A stretch of DNA of 64,000 nt from Chryseobacterium viscerum (GTDB lineage: Bacteria; Bacteroidota; Bacteroidia; Flavobacteriales; Weeksellaceae). Where the stretch lies: NCBI RefSeq assembly GCF_025949665.1, contig NZ_JAPDFT010000001.1, positions 2,976,001-3,040,000 of the forward strand, in the 5' to 3' direction. Within the stretch, counting starts at the first letter, position 1; every line of letters begins with the position of its first letter. Shown one piece after another: positions 9,270 to 17,979 of the stretch. Position numbers and translations under genes: made by a program. The notes under the pieces were generated by a model that was not told where the DNA came from, searched no databases, and saw nothing but the letters and a program-made list of their open reading frames with translations.

Positions 9270-10187
9270 ATGAAAAAACTAACATTTACATTTTGTATCA
9301 TCACTGCATCTTTTTTTAATCTTTCAAAAGCACAGGTTGGAGGAAACCAAATCTACAAAGACAAAAATAACGCCGATTATTCCGCTCCCAGAAATCTCAC
9401 TGAATTTAACAATACCAATAGTTATTTCACCAACGACTCTACACTGATTGTTAATGTAAAAATATTGATGAACAAGCCTGCAGACCGTTACAAAATCACA
9501 CTCGGACTGAATGAGGAAGCTGACACTCCAAAAATTGCACTGGAGAATATCAATAAGAGAATCAATGGTTTTATCAAAAGGATATCTTCAATGGGAATCA
9601 AAACTGATGATATTTTTGTGGATTTTATTTCACAAACGAAAGTCTATGATTACAACATCAATAAAGACTCACAGGTAACCACCCAGAAAATGGATGGATT
9701 TGAAACTAAGAAAAATATCATTATTACAGTAAACAAGCACTCAATGATTGAAAAGCTGATCTCTGAAGCTTCCGATTTCCAGATTTATGACGTTATCAAA
9801 GTAGACTATATCAGCAATGATATTGATAAAATTCAGGAAGATCTACTCAAGGAAGCATATTCTGTTTTTGACAAAAAGAAAGGAAACTATTTTAAAATGT
9901 TTAAAAAGGAAATTATCGGAAACCCTACAGCTACATCCGGTTTTACATATGTTTTCCCTAAAAGTCAATATCAAAATTATACAGCTTTTGAAAGTGCGAA
10001 TGTCACCTATGGATATGACACCAGGTATGTAAAGAAGGAAGAGAGAAAGTCAAAAACCTTTTATTATGACGGTACAGATTATATCGGTTTTGATAAGGTC
10101 ATCAATAATGCTGATCCTGAAGTGGGCATACAATATATCATGAACCTCAACGTAAAATATGATCTGAAAAAGAATAAAGAGAAATAA
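9270..10187 (+). CDS. secreted SIMPL (DUF541) domain protein
   Basis: A 305-residue exported protein. The signal peptide is about residues 1-22 (ending LSKAQ), followed by a SIMPL-type body: STLIVNVKILMNKPADRYKI, the helix ALENINKRINGFIKRISSMGIKTDDI, and the strand FETKKNIIITVNKH. The family is named from the IRAK1-binding partner; bacterial members are envelope proteins of unclear role. A GTG 16 codons upstream was rejected because it destroys the signal peptide and lies inside the probable promoter leader. It is the first of three consecutive genes carrying the same operator, and paralogous to the next gene. Confidence 0.85.
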   Translation: MKKLTFTFCIITASFFNLSKAQVGGNQIYKDKNNADYSAPRNLTEFNNTNSYFTNDSTLIVNVKILMNKPADRYKITLGLNEEADTPKIALENINKRINGFIKRISSMGIKTDDIFVDFISQTKVYDYNINKDSQVTTQKMDGFETKKNIIITVNKHSMIEKLISEASDFQIYDVIKVDYISNDIDKIQEDLLKEAYSVFDKKKGNYFKMFKKEIIGNPTATSGFTYVFPKSQYQNYTAFESANVTYGYDTRYVKKEERKSKTFYYDGTDYIGFDKVINNADPEVGIQYIMNLNVKYDLKKNKEK

Positions 10188-10276
10188 AGTAAAAACATCT
10201 CTTCATCATCTTAATAGCTTAAAAAATCTAACAGTTTAAAAAAGTCTTTTTTACCTCATTCTTCTTTTTACAAAGG

Positions 10277-10307
10277 CTCACCAAGTGAAAGCTCCATTTC
10301 ACCAAGT
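10277..10307 (+). promoter_or_regulatory. tandem LytTR-type operator 2
   Basis: CTCACCAAGT (10277-10286) and TTCACCAAGT (10298-10307) repeat with 21 bp spacing. The proximal copy ends 27 bp before TAATTTTA (10335-10342), the probable -7 box of the SIMPL gene at 10376. A -33 TTG is missing at the right distance. Confidence 0.8.
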
Positions 10308-10375
10308 CTTCCGGAATCCGGTAACTGAACTGTGTAATTTTACATCAGTAATTAAAAATTTAAAAACAGGAAATT

Positions 10376-11050
10376 ATGAAATTGAAACATTTTTTATTAA
10401 TCGGAATTTTAACCCTTGGAAGCTTTGTAAATGCTCAGGAAGTAAAGAAAAATGCAATTGAGGTAACAGGTGTTGCCGAAATGGAAGTAGAACCGGATGA
10501 AATTATCTTCAGCATCGGAATAAAAGCAGATAACAAAAATGATCTGGCAGATAATGAGAAAAAGTTATTTGAAACTTTAAAGAATGCAGGAATAAAGAAT
10601 GAAGACATCAAGTTCAAATCTATGTATCAGAATATCTATTCTAAAACAGCTAAGTTTTCTAAGAACTATCAGTTTAAAGCCAGCACAAAATCAAGTCTTA
10701 GCAAAATTTTTGAAGACCTGAACCAAAAATGGGTAAACAGCCTGAACATTACAGAGGTAAAGAGTACTAAAATTGCAGATTTCAGAAAAGCAGTTAAGAT
10801 CAATGCTTTGAAAGCCGCTAAAGAAAAGGCAGATTATTTATTGGAAAGCATGGGTAAAAAGACAGGAAATGCTCTTGAGATTGTAGAGATAGAAGATTAC
10901 ACCAGTGATATGATTATGCCAGCAGCTTACAAAGGAAGAGCAAGCAATATTCAGTTGGAAATGGCTGATGCTCCGGTAGATTATTCTTTTGATAATATTG
11001 AGAATATCAAGCTGAAATACAGCATCAAAACCAAATACGAAATCCTTTAA
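10376..11050 (+). CDS. secreted SIMPL (DUF541) domain protein
   Basis: A 224-residue protein with a signal peptide (residues 1-20, ending VNAQ) and a complete SIMPL domain. It has IEVTGVAEMEVEPDEIIFSIGI at the N-terminus and the helix KAVKINALKAAKEKADYLLESMG typical of the family in the C-terminal half. Location should be periplasm or outer membrane. A direct relation to the preceding gene is visible in domain order. It ends in a strong terminator, so although next to the VWA gene it is a separate unit controlled through its own copy of the operator. Confidence 0.9.
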   Translation: MKLKHFLLIGILTLGSFVNAQEVKKNAIEVTGVAEMEVEPDEIIFSIGIKADNKNDLADNEKKLFETLKNAGIKNEDIKFKSMYQNIYSKTAKFSKNYQFKASTKSSLSKIFEDLNQKWVNSLNITEVKSTKIADFRKAVKINALKAAKEKADYLLESMGKKTGNALEIVEIEDYTSDMIMPAAYKGRASNIQLEMADAPVDYSFDNIENIKLKYSIKTKYEIL

Positions 11051-11061
11051 AATAACAGATT

Positions 11062-11096
11062 AAAAAAAGACAGCTCCTCTGGAGCTGTCTTTTTTT
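11062..11096 (+). terminator. rho-independent terminator
   Basis: AAAGACAGCTCC and GGAGCTGTCTTT form a perfect stem with a 3-nt loop, followed by T residues, 11 bp after the SIMPL gene. Confidence 0.9.
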
Positions 11097-11109
11097 GCGT
11101 GCTGCCAAG

Positions 11110-11140
11110 TTCACCAAGTCAAACTACTGATTCACCAAGT
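11110..11140 (+). promoter_or_regulatory. tandem LytTR-type operator 3
   Basis: TTCACCAAGT occurs at 11110-11119 and again at 11131-11140, spacing 21 bp. The proximal copy ends 27 bp before TAATTTTA (11168-11175), the likely -7 box for the VWA gene at 11251. No -33 TTG is at the proper distance. Confidence 0.8.
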
Positions 11141-11250
11141 TTCCCAGTTTACAGCCATAAATAGGGATAATTTTACTTTAGGAATTCAAAATAATAAACA
11201 TTGAAATCCTATTACCTAATTACAGCAGACAACTTATAAAAAATAACAAT

Positions 11251-12441
11251 ATGACAACTTTAAAAATCTTAGCACTTGCAGCGGGTACAGCTTTTTTAAG
11301 CTCTGGTAATATTCCGGACAACCGCTCTACACAAAATAATGTTGACAGCCATTTATCTATACAGAAAACAGCATTAGTTCCGGCCAGTTCAACTTTAAAG
11401 GACAATAAAATTCAGGTTGCTCTTTTACTGGATACTTCCAATAGTATGGACGGGCTGATTGATCAGGCAAAATCGAGACTCTGGAATATTGTGAATACTT
11501 TGACAACTCTAAGGTACAACGGAAAAGCTCCCCAGATTGAAATTGCCCTGTATGAATATGGAAACGACGGAATCCGTGATGAAAATTATATCCGTCAGGT
11601 TGCTCCTCTCACTCAGGACCTTGATCTCATTTCCGAAAAATTGTTTGCATTAAGAACCAATGGAGGCAGTGAATATTGCGGTGCTGTCATTCGTGATGCT
11701 TCTGCCAACCTGAACTGGGACAGCAATGATAAAAGTATGAAGCTGATTTATATTGCCGGGAATGAAGCATTCGATCAGGGAAAAATAAATTATAAAGACG
11801 TGGTTTCAAAAGCAAAGGATAAAAATATTTACACCAACACCATTTTCTGTGGAAGCCGGGAAGAAGGAATCCAGACTTTCTGGCAAAACGGAGCATTATT
11901 GGGAGGTGGGAAGTATTTCAATATCGATAGTGACAGAAAAGTAATCTATATTGAAACTCCTTATGACATCAGAATCTCCGAATGTAATGCAAAGCTGAAT
12001 GATACGTATATCTATTACGGAAATCACGGTTCGGAATACAGATTAAAGCAGATCACACAAGATAAAAACGCAGAAATGCAGTCAGCATCCAACTTAGTGG
12101 AAAGAGCCGTAGCCAAATCCAAAAAGAATGCTTACAAAAATGATCACTGGGATCTGGTAGATAAAGCGGAAAAGGATGCCGGATTTATTGCTAATGTAAA
12201 AGAAAGTGAACTTCCTGCCGAGCTGAAAGGAAAAAGCAAGGAAGAAATTCAGAAAACGATTACGGCAAAATCTGCTGCTCGTGATAAAATTCAGAAAGAA
12301 ATTGAAGACCTTTCCAAAAAACGCCAGTCCTATATTGACGGAGAAATGAAGAAACGTGGAACTGATGATTCTGACGATCTTGGAAAAGCCATTGAGAGTT
12401 CTATTCTTGAACTTGCAAAAAAGAATGGGTATAGTTTGTAG
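11251..12441 (+). CDS. exported von Willebrand factor A domain protein
   Basis: A 396-residue protein. An N-terminal hydrophobic export signal is followed by a VWA domain at about 52-235 with the metal-ion site DTSNSM (D61, S63, S65). Further parts are RTNGGSEYCGAVI and the helical, lysine-rich C-terminal half (about 285-380), which is probably coiled coil. VWA proteins usually bind partner proteins through a divalent metal. It is the third gene with the tandem operator, so it is likely co-regulated with the two SIMPL genes and may act with them at the envelope. A 70-nt leader separates its -7 box from the ATG. Confidence 0.88.
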   Translation: MTTLKILALAAGTAFLSSGNIPDNRSTQNNVDSHLSIQKTALVPASSTLKDNKIQVALLLDTSNSMDGLIDQAKSRLWNIVNTLTTLRYNGKAPQIEIALYEYGNDGIRDENYIRQVAPLTQDLDLISEKLFALRTNGGSEYCGAVIRDASANLNWDSNDKSMKLIYIAGNEAFDQGKINYKDVVSKAKDKNIYTNTIFCGSREEGIQTFWQNGALLGGGKYFNIDSDRKVIYIETPYDIRISECNAKLNDTYIYYGNHGSEYRLKQITQDKNAEMQSASNLVERAVAKSKKNAYKNDHWDLVDKAEKDAGFIANVKESELPAELKGKSKEEIQKTITAKSAARDKIQKEIEDLSKKRQSYIDGEMKKRGTDDSDDLGKAIESSILELAKKNGYSL

Positions 12442-12444
12442 TTG

Positions 12445-12478
12445 AACAGGCAGTCTTTTTGTGACTGCCTGTTTTTTT
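12445..12478 (+). terminator. rho-independent terminator
   Basis: AACAGGCAGTC and GACTGCCTGTT form an 11-bp stem, with a T-run after it, directly behind the VWA gene. Confidence 0.88.
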
Positions 12479-12480
12479 CT

Positions 12481-12522
12481 AACCACCCCGGCAAAAATTC
12501 AAAGAATTTTTGCCACCCCTCC
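12481..12522. repeat. 42-nt palindromic interspersed repeat, copy A
   Basis: The core is GGCAAAAATTC-AAA-GAATTTTTGCC flanked by AACCACCCC and ACCCCTCC. The same 42-nt element occurs at 16819-16860 and differs only in the 3-nt loop (AAA versus TTT). Confidence 0.85.
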
Positions 12523-12599
12523 AGAGGAGGAGAATTGAGCCCTTTCTATCGAAGTATTTGTCAAAGTATCTTTTACTACATTTCTTCAAGTAATTCAAG

Positions 12600-12670
12600 T
12601 AGGATTCCTGCGGAATGACACAATTGGAACAGCGTTTTATCCAGGTAGTTTGTCATTCCGTAGGAATCTA
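12600..12670. repeat. imperfect inverted repeat in intergenic space
   Basis: The left arm (12600-12620, containing ATTCCTGCGGAATGACA) and the right arm (12651-12670, TGTCATTCCGTAGGAATCTA) are near-complementary around a 30-bp loop. This resembles short intergenic hairpin elements common in this lineage. It lies between the VWA gene and the FAD oxidoreductase. Confidence 0.65.
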
Positions 12671-12728
12671 AATAAACTTTTGTGTACAAGATATCTGCAG
12701 AATCTGAAGTTTAAAATGAAGCACAAAT

Positions 12729-13934
12729 TTATCTCCCAAATTTAAAATACCTTGATAATGGATGTTTTTTGTTCTTCATAAATAGAGAAGCCATCTCCAT
12801 CCCTGTTACTGAAAAAGTAATTCCGTTTCCTCCGAAGCCCAATACGAAATAAGAGTTTTTAAACTTTTCATGTTTGCTGATATAAGGTAAACCATCTTTC
12901 GTTTCGCCAAAAGTTCCAGCCCATGTGAAATCCGTATAAAAATGATAATCAGGTTTTATTTTTTTTAGATTTTTAAGGATCTCTTTTTCTTTTTTATTGA
13001 GGAGCGCGTCCCGTTTTTCAGCGCCATAAAAATCTTCGTCTCCTCCTCCGATAAGAATTCTTCCATCATCGGTAGTCCGCATGTAGAGATAAGGATCATT
13101 GGTATTCCAGACCAGTGTACTGCTGATATTTTTAAACTTGTCTTTGTCTATTTCAGAAACGACTGCATAGGTACTTTTGAGATTAACAAAGTTTTCTTTC
13201 AGCAGGTTTTTACTTTCATAACCAATACAGTAAATGATCTTTTTTGCCTTGATCTGAAATCCACTGTTTATGGTAACCAGATTAAAACCTTTATGTTCAA
13301 CTACTTTTATCATTTCAGTCTTATCAAATACCTTCAATCCTTTCTTTACATTATGCATAAAAAGTTCATGAGCAAACTGAAAAGCATCAATACTTGCTCC
13401 TTGCTTGGATAAAATACCGCCATATGCATTCTCAAATTCAAATTTTTCCAGAATATGTTCTGCTTCTAGCCATTGTACCTCAAATCCGTTTTGTTTTCTC
13501 GCTTTATATTCTTTCTTCAGCCATTCTGAATCTTTCTTTTTTGAAGCAAAATACAAAGACTTTTTTCGTTTAAAACCTGCTTTGGACTTGATCAATTTTG
13601 TGAGTTTTTCTATCGAATCAATCGCATCACTGCAGGCTTTATAGCTTAAGACAGCTCCTTTCTCACCTATTTTTTCTATTAATTCATAGAGAGGGACATC
13701 TATTTCGTACTGCAGCATTGAAGTCGTCGCAGAAGTGCTTCCATTACAAAGCTCTCTTTTATCAATAAGGATTGTATCATACCCGTCTTCTATCATCTGA
13801 TGGGCTATCAGACTTCCTGTAATACCGCCTCCCACCACAAGAACATCACATTTTTCATTTGATTTTAAAGACGGATAAGATGCCATTAACCCATTTTTTA
13901 AAAGCCAGAAAGGTTCATTTGATTTGAGATCCAT
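12729..13934 (-). CDS. FAD-dependent oxidoreductase (DAO family)
   Basis: A 401-residue flavoprotein. The N-terminal dinucleotide fold has DVLVVGGGITGSLIAHQM near residues 29-46 and the acidic end of the second strand at LIDKRE. The C-terminal FAD contact is YFVLGFGGNGITFSVTGMEMA. It is like the DAO module of Rieske-linked oxidoreductases found in Bacteroidota, but the protein stops without a Rieske iron-sulfur domain. The substrate is unknown. There is no signal peptide, so it is cytoplasmic. It is transcribed alone and divergent from the SpoIIAA-like gene. Confidence 0.88.
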   Translation of the reverse strand: MDLKSNEPFWLLKNGLMASYPSLKSNEKCDVLVVGGGITGSLIAHQMIEDGYDTILIDKRELCNGSTSATTSMLQYEIDVPLYELIEKIGEKGAVLSYKACSDAIDSIEKLTKLIKSKAGFKRKKSLYFASKKKDSEWLKKEYKARKQNGFEVQWLEAEHILEKFEFENAYGGILSKQGASIDAFQFAHELFMHNVKKGLKVFDKTEMIKVVEHKGFNLVTINSGFQIKAKKIIYCIGYESKNLLKENFVNLKSTYAVVSEIDKDKFKNISSTLVWNTNDPYLYMRTTDDGRILIGGGDEDFYGAEKRDALLNKKEKEILKNLKKIKPDYHFYTDFTWAGTFGETKDGLPYISKHEKFKNSYFVLGFGGNGITFSVTGMEMASLFMKNKKHPLSRYFKFGR

Positions 13935-14049
13935 ATTAATATTTTATGTTGAAAGTAACAATATTTATACCTTTTTTAACAATTTTTCATCAAATTCTGG
14001 TTTAATTATTGTAGTTCTTTTAAACTCAAACCACCATAAAATATTTATT

Positions 14050-14430
14050 ATGATAACAATTATTCCAGAAGCCCCGGAAAATGTTGCAGCATTCAATGCA
14101 ACGGGAGAAGTAACGAAAGAGGATTTTGAAAGACTGGTTATTCCGCGTGTAAAAGAGAAGGTAGAGCAATTCGGTGAGCTGAATTATTTATTGTATTTGG
14201 ATACCGATCTGGATAATTTTACCATGGGTGCATGGCTCGAAGATTTGCTGTTAGGATTGAAAAATCTTACCAATTGGAATCGGTCAGCCATTGTTACTGA
14301 CAAAGAAGGTATACGTGATTTTACCAGTATTTTCAGTGTTCTGATGCCGGGAGAGTTTAAATCTTTCCCCAAAGAAAATTTATACAATGCCCTCTACTGG
14401 TGCAAAAACGGAGATGAAGTGGAGGCATAA
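14050..14430 (+). CDS. SpoIIAA-like / STAS-fold protein
   Basis: A 126-residue cytoplasmic protein. The pattern of a strand (AFNATGEVTKEDFERLVIPRV), FGELNYLLYLDTDLDNFTMGAWLEDL, a helix, and AIVTDKEGIRDFTSIFSVLMPGEFKSF matches the SpoIIAA-like (CRAL-TRIO/STAS fold) family. The precise role is unknown. A longer reading frame begins about 42 codons upstream, but that extension is AT-rich and unlike the family; ATG 14050 fits the domain start. A shared terminator follows. Confidence 0.85.
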   Translation: MITIIPEAPENVAAFNATGEVTKEDFERLVIPRVKEKVEQFGELNYLLYLDTDLDNFTMGAWLEDLLLGLKNLTNWNRSAIVTDKEGIRDFTSIFSVLMPGEFKSFPKENLYNALYWCKNGDEVEA

Positions 14431-14443
14431 AACTTATCTTATA

Positions 14444-14478
14444 AAAAATCGCCTGTTTCAGTGAAACAGGCGATTTTA
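14444..14478. terminator. bidirectional terminator
   Basis: AAAATCGCCTGTTTCA and its complement TGAAACAGGCGATTTT form a long stem between the convergent SpoIIAA-like and MFS genes. Confidence 0.9.
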
Positions 14479-14496
14479 TTTTTAACTATGACTCAT

Positions 14497-15699
14497 TTAT
14501 TTATCACATGATACACATTCAGCAGCCACTTCTTCTTCATTTTGAGTTTTTGAACCGTACAGGTATATATATCTTATACTTATCACCACTCCTATAAAAG
14601 TCATCCCTACACCTACCAGCGATGGATAGTTGAATGAATAGCCATATTCCAGAGGAATTCCCCCCAGGAAAGCTCCCATTGCATTGGCAATATTAAAACC
14701 AGCCTGCATAAAAGCAGCGGCCATCATTTCGCTTTTTGGAGCGGCTTTCATCATCATAATATTGATAGGTGATGCAATAGACATGGATAAAGCACCACAC
14801 ATAAAGGTGAGTACCAGAGCAATATTTTTATATTCTGCAAGGAAGAAAACACCTCCAAGAGAAATCATCATCAGGAAAATGAGAAGAGCACAGGTTTTTT
14901 CAGGTCCTAATTTATCTGAAACAATACCTCCCACCAGATTTCCAACTACCATTCCGGCTCCGGCAAGAACCATCACATAGGCCATCTGGCTGCTCTTAAT
15001 TCCGGCAACAACGGTCATCAATGGTGTAATATAGCTTAACCATGTGAAAAGACCTCCAAACCCTATCGCTGTAATGGCAAGAACCAGCCACGACTGTTTA
15101 TTTTTAAGGAATTTCAGTTCTTCCAGGAAGTGTGTATTTTGGTTGGATTCCATTGCAGGAAGCCACAGTTTCAGAAATAATATAGCAAAAAGACCAATCG
15201 CCGCTACGATAGCAAAGTACAGTCTCCAGTGAAATGTATGCCCAATATAAGTGACCAGTGGAACCATAGCCAGATTGGCGACCGTGAGCCCCGTAAACAT
15301 CATCGATATATAAAATGCTTCTTTCCCTTTTCCTGCCATTTTTGAAGCGACTACTGTTCCTACTCCAAAGAATGCTCCATGAGGAAGCCCGGACAGAAAA
15401 CGAATAATCAGCATGCTGTTATAATCGGGAGCAATAGCAGAAAGTCCGTTAAATATTGTAAAAAGGATCATAAAAGCTATCAAAACTTTCTTCGGAGGAA
15501 ATTTTACTGAGTATCCGATCAGAATCGGAGCTCCGATAACGACTCCCATAGCATAAGCAGAAATTAAATGCCCGGCCTGCGGGATTGTGATCTGTAATGT
15601 TTTTGCAATATCCGGCAACAGTCCCATCACGGTAAATTCCGTAGTTCCTATTCCCAAACCACCTATAGCCAGTGGTATTATTCTTTTATCAATCTTCAT
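14497..15699 (-). CDS. MFS transporter (AraJ/arabinose-efflux-like)
   Basis: A 400-residue inner-membrane carrier with 12 predicted membrane segments. It begins IIPLAIGGLGIGTTEFTVMGLLPDIA, which is typical of the DHA1/AraJ branch of the major facilitator superfamily, and has the loop motif RFLSGLPHGAFFGVG. The substrate is unknown; relatives export sugars or drugs. It is divergent from the AraC gene at 15882 across about 180 bp, so that regulator is a candidate controller. Confidence 0.92.
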   Translation of the reverse strand: MKIDKRIIPLAIGGLGIGTTEFTVMGLLPDIAKTLQITIPQAGHLISAYAMGVVIGAPILIGYSVKFPPKKVLIAFMILFTIFNGLSAIAPDYNSMLIIRFLSGLPHGAFFGVGTVVASKMAGKGKEAFYISMMFTGLTVANLAMVPLVTYIGHTFHWRLYFAIVAAIGLFAILFLKLWLPAMESNQNTHFLEELKFLKNKQSWLVLAITAIGFGGLFTWLSYITPLMTVVAGIKSSQMAYVMVLAGAGMVVGNLVGGIVSDKLGPEKTCALLIFLMMISLGGVFFLAEYKNIALVLTFMCGALSMSIASPINIMMMKAAPKSEMMAAAFMQAGFNIANAMGAFLGGIPLEYGYSFNYPSLVGVGMTFIGVVISIRYIYLYGSKTQNEEEVAAECVSCDK

Positions 15700-15881
15700 T
15701 GTATCTAAATCTTTTTTCTGAATTAATTTCTTTCAAATTAAAAATACCTGAGTGTCTTCATTTTGAAAGTGCAAAAGTCGAAAGAAAGTTTGAATTTCAC
15801 TCCTCTTTGAATGATAAAAATTTGCTCCATATTAACCTTTTTATTTAATTTTATATTCAGAAACAATCAAATGAGAACAAG

Positions 15882-16781
15882 ATGAAAATCCAGAAGGAAA
15901 TTATTGAATTTGAAAAAGGGAAATCGTTCAAACTATTTGCCCCTTCCCTGAAAAACTGTTTTTTCTGGCATTATCATCCGGAAATCGAATTGGTCTATGT
16001 AGAAGCGGTGAACGGAATCCGGCATGTAGGAAAAGATATTTCTGCCTTTACAGACAGTGATCTTTTATTGATTGGATCTAATGTTCCCCACCTTAATTTT
16101 GATTATGGTATTCAAACAGAGTGTCAACAGCTTGTGTTGCAGATGCGGGAAAGCTTCCTTCAGGATATTATTCTTCCCGTCCCGGAATTTGAAAATATTA
16201 AAAATCTTTTGGAACGTTCATATCTTGGGCTTTCATTTTCCGGAGAAACCAAAAATACAGTAGTTGAAAAACTACAGGTCATTAAAGATAAAAACTCTTT
16301 TGAATCATTGGTAGGATTAATTGAAATTCTACAGATCCTAGCCGATTCTACTGAGGTAAAAGAACTCAATAAAGAAGATACCAGAATCAAGTGGTTTTTG
16401 AATGATAAAATCAGAATGGGAACCATCTACGACTATATCCATGAAAATTATGACAGGAAGCCCAATGTCAACGAAATTGCAAAAATTGTAAGCCTGAGTA
16501 CTCCTGCTTTCTGCCGTTATTTTAAGAAGCAGACGAATATGACCTTTACAGACTTTGTTAATAATTACAGGATCAATCAGGCTAAAATATTCCTGTTGAA
16601 AGATTATTCTGTGACCGAAGTTTGTTTTCAGGTAGGATTTGAAAGTCTTTCTTATTTTAATAAACTATTCAAACAGCATACGGGAGAAACCCCTTCTGAA
16701 TTTAAGAAGAAACATTTTAAACCGATTGAAATCAATGGCCGGATTGGTGTGATCACAAAGGAATCGGCTTGTAATAAGTAG
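15882..16781 (+). CDS. AraC family transcriptional regulator (cupin plus HTH)
   Basis: A 299-residue regulator. The N-terminal cupin-type ligand domain (residues about 15-110) has FWHYHPEIELVYV and a double-stranded beta-helix pattern. The C-terminal domain (about 180-285) has two helix-turn-helix units: VNEIAKIVSLSTPAFCRYFKK and VTEVCFQVGFESLSYFNKLFK, then GETPSEFKK. The divergent MFS gene is the obvious candidate target. The ligand is unknown. Confidence 0.93.
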   Translation: MKIQKEIIEFEKGKSFKLFAPSLKNCFFWHYHPEIELVYVEAVNGIRHVGKDISAFTDSDLLLIGSNVPHLNFDYGIQTECQQLVLQMRESFLQDIILPVPEFENIKNLLERSYLGLSFSGETKNTVVEKLQVIKDKNSFESLVGLIEILQILADSTEVKELNKEDTRIKWFLNDKIRMGTIYDYIHENYDRKPNVNEIAKIVSLSTPAFCRYFKKQTNMTFTDFVNNYRINQAKIFLLKDYSVTEVCFQVGFESLSYFNKLFKQHTGETPSEFKKKHFKPIEINGRIGVITKESACNK

Positions 16782-16818
16782 TAAATAAAGTTTGTAGCGT
16801 AAGGTGTGGAATGTAGTA

Positions 16819-16860
16819 AACCACCCCGGCAAAAATTCTTTGAATTTTTGCCACCCCTCC
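16819..16860. repeat. 42-nt palindromic interspersed repeat, copy B
   Basis: Identical to the copy at 12481-12522 except that the central loop reads TTT, which is the reverse complement of AAA. It lies downstream of the AraC gene. Confidence 0.85.
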
Positions 16861-16907
16861 TCCAGAAGGGAATTATAGAAATCGTTATTACAAATGGAGT
16901 CCTTCCA

Positions 16908-16960
16908 CTCCCTAATCCCTAATCCCTGCAACCTATCATCTACTACCTGCAACCTACTCT
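16908..16960. repeat. low-complexity direct repeats
   Basis: CCCTAAT is repeated twice, then CCTGCAACCTA occurs at 16925-16935 and 16946-16956, 21 bp apart. It is intergenic, with no coding potential seen. Confidence 0.6.
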
Positions 16961-16961
16961 A

Positions 16962-16990
16962 AACAAAAAACCGCTCATTGCTGAACGGTT
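16962..16990 (-). terminator. terminator of lipA
   Basis: On the minus strand AACCGTTCA and TGAGCGGTT pair (one wobble) around GCAA, followed by a T-run, just after the lipA stop. Confidence 0.8.
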
Positions 16991-16996
16991 TATATT

Positions 16997-17863
16997 TTAA
17001 TGAATATGTTTTTCTGCGTGGTAAGAACTTCTTACAAGAGGAGAACTTTCAACATGTCTGAAACCTAAACTTCTTGCAAAATCTCCGAATTCATCAAATT
17101 CTTCAGGAGTGATGAATTTTTTTACAGGAAGATGTTTTTTAGTTGGCTGCAGATATTGTCCAAGAGTAATAACATCTACATTAGCGTTTCTGATATCTTC
17201 GATAGTCTGGAAAACCTCATCTTTGGTTTCACCTAATCCAAGCATTACACCCGTTTTGGTTCTTCTTTGTCCGGCTTCTTTCAGGTATCTTAATACTTCA
17301 AGGCTTCTTTCATATTTCGCTTGAATTCTCACTTCTCTGGTAAGACGTTTTACAGTTTCCATGTTGTGAGAAATCACTTCCGGAGCTACTTCTACCAGTC
17401 TGTCAAGATGTTTTGTAATACCCTGGAAATCAGGAATCAGGGTTTCCATCGTAGTTCCCGGAGAGATTCTTCTTACAGCATTCACTGTTTCTCCCCAAAG
17501 GATAGATCCCATATCTTTCAGATCGTCGCGGTCTACAGAAGTAAGAACGGCATGTTTGATCTTCATTAATTTGATTGATCTTGCTACTTTTTCAGGTTCA
17601 TCCCAATTTACATCAAGGGGTTTTCCTGTTTTTACGCCACAGAATCCACAGCTTCTTGTACAGATATTTCCTAAAATCATGAAAGTAGCTGTACCTTCAC
17701 CCCAGCATTCTCCCATATTCGGGCAGCTTCCGCTTTGGCAGATTGTATTTAATTTATATTTATCAACCAAAGTTCTCAGCTCTCTGTAATTCTTTCCGGT
17801 AGGAAGTTTTACGCGGATCCATTTTGGTTTTTGAACGGTAGTGTCTTGAACTGAATTTTCCAT
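16997..17863 (-). CDS. lipA: lipoyl synthase
   Basis: Radical SAM enzyme that inserts two sulfurs into protein-bound octanoyl groups of pyruvate and oxoglutarate dehydrogenases. At 288 residues it has the normal length. The auxiliary cluster cysteines lie in [12 protein letters not shown] and the radical SAM cluster in CTRSCGFC. The C-terminal RSSYHAE carries the serine ligand of the auxiliary cluster. The start is ATG 17863 (MENSVQD), with a short unstructured N-terminus. It stands alone, with its own terminator. Confidence 0.97.
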   Translation of the reverse strand: MENSVQDTTVQKPKWIRVKLPTGKNYRELRTLVDKYKLNTICQSGSCPNMGECWGEGTATFMILGNICTRSCGFCGVKTGKPLDVNWDEPEKVARSIKLMKIKHAVLTSVDRDDLKDMGSILWGETVNAVRRISPGTTMETLIPDFQGITKHLDRLVEVAPEVISHNMETVKRLTREVRIQAKYERSLEVLRYLKEAGQRRTKTGVMLGLGETKDEVFQTIEDIRNANVDVITLGQYLQPTKKHLPVKKFITPEEFDEFGDFARSLGFRHVESSPLVRSSYHAEKHIH

Positions 17864-17979
17864 TTCTAAAATTGAAGTTCAAAGTTAAGAATTTTTTAAT
17901 GGAAACCATCAACCGGAGATATTGATGAAACTGATAATTCAAAATTTCATTTGTATATTTATCTCTTCAAAATATTTCT

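Noticed and set aside
13924-14049. Longer N-terminus for the SpoIIAA-like protein
   Set aside because: The added region is AT-rich, overlaps the divergent start of the FAD oxidoreductase and does not fit the family.
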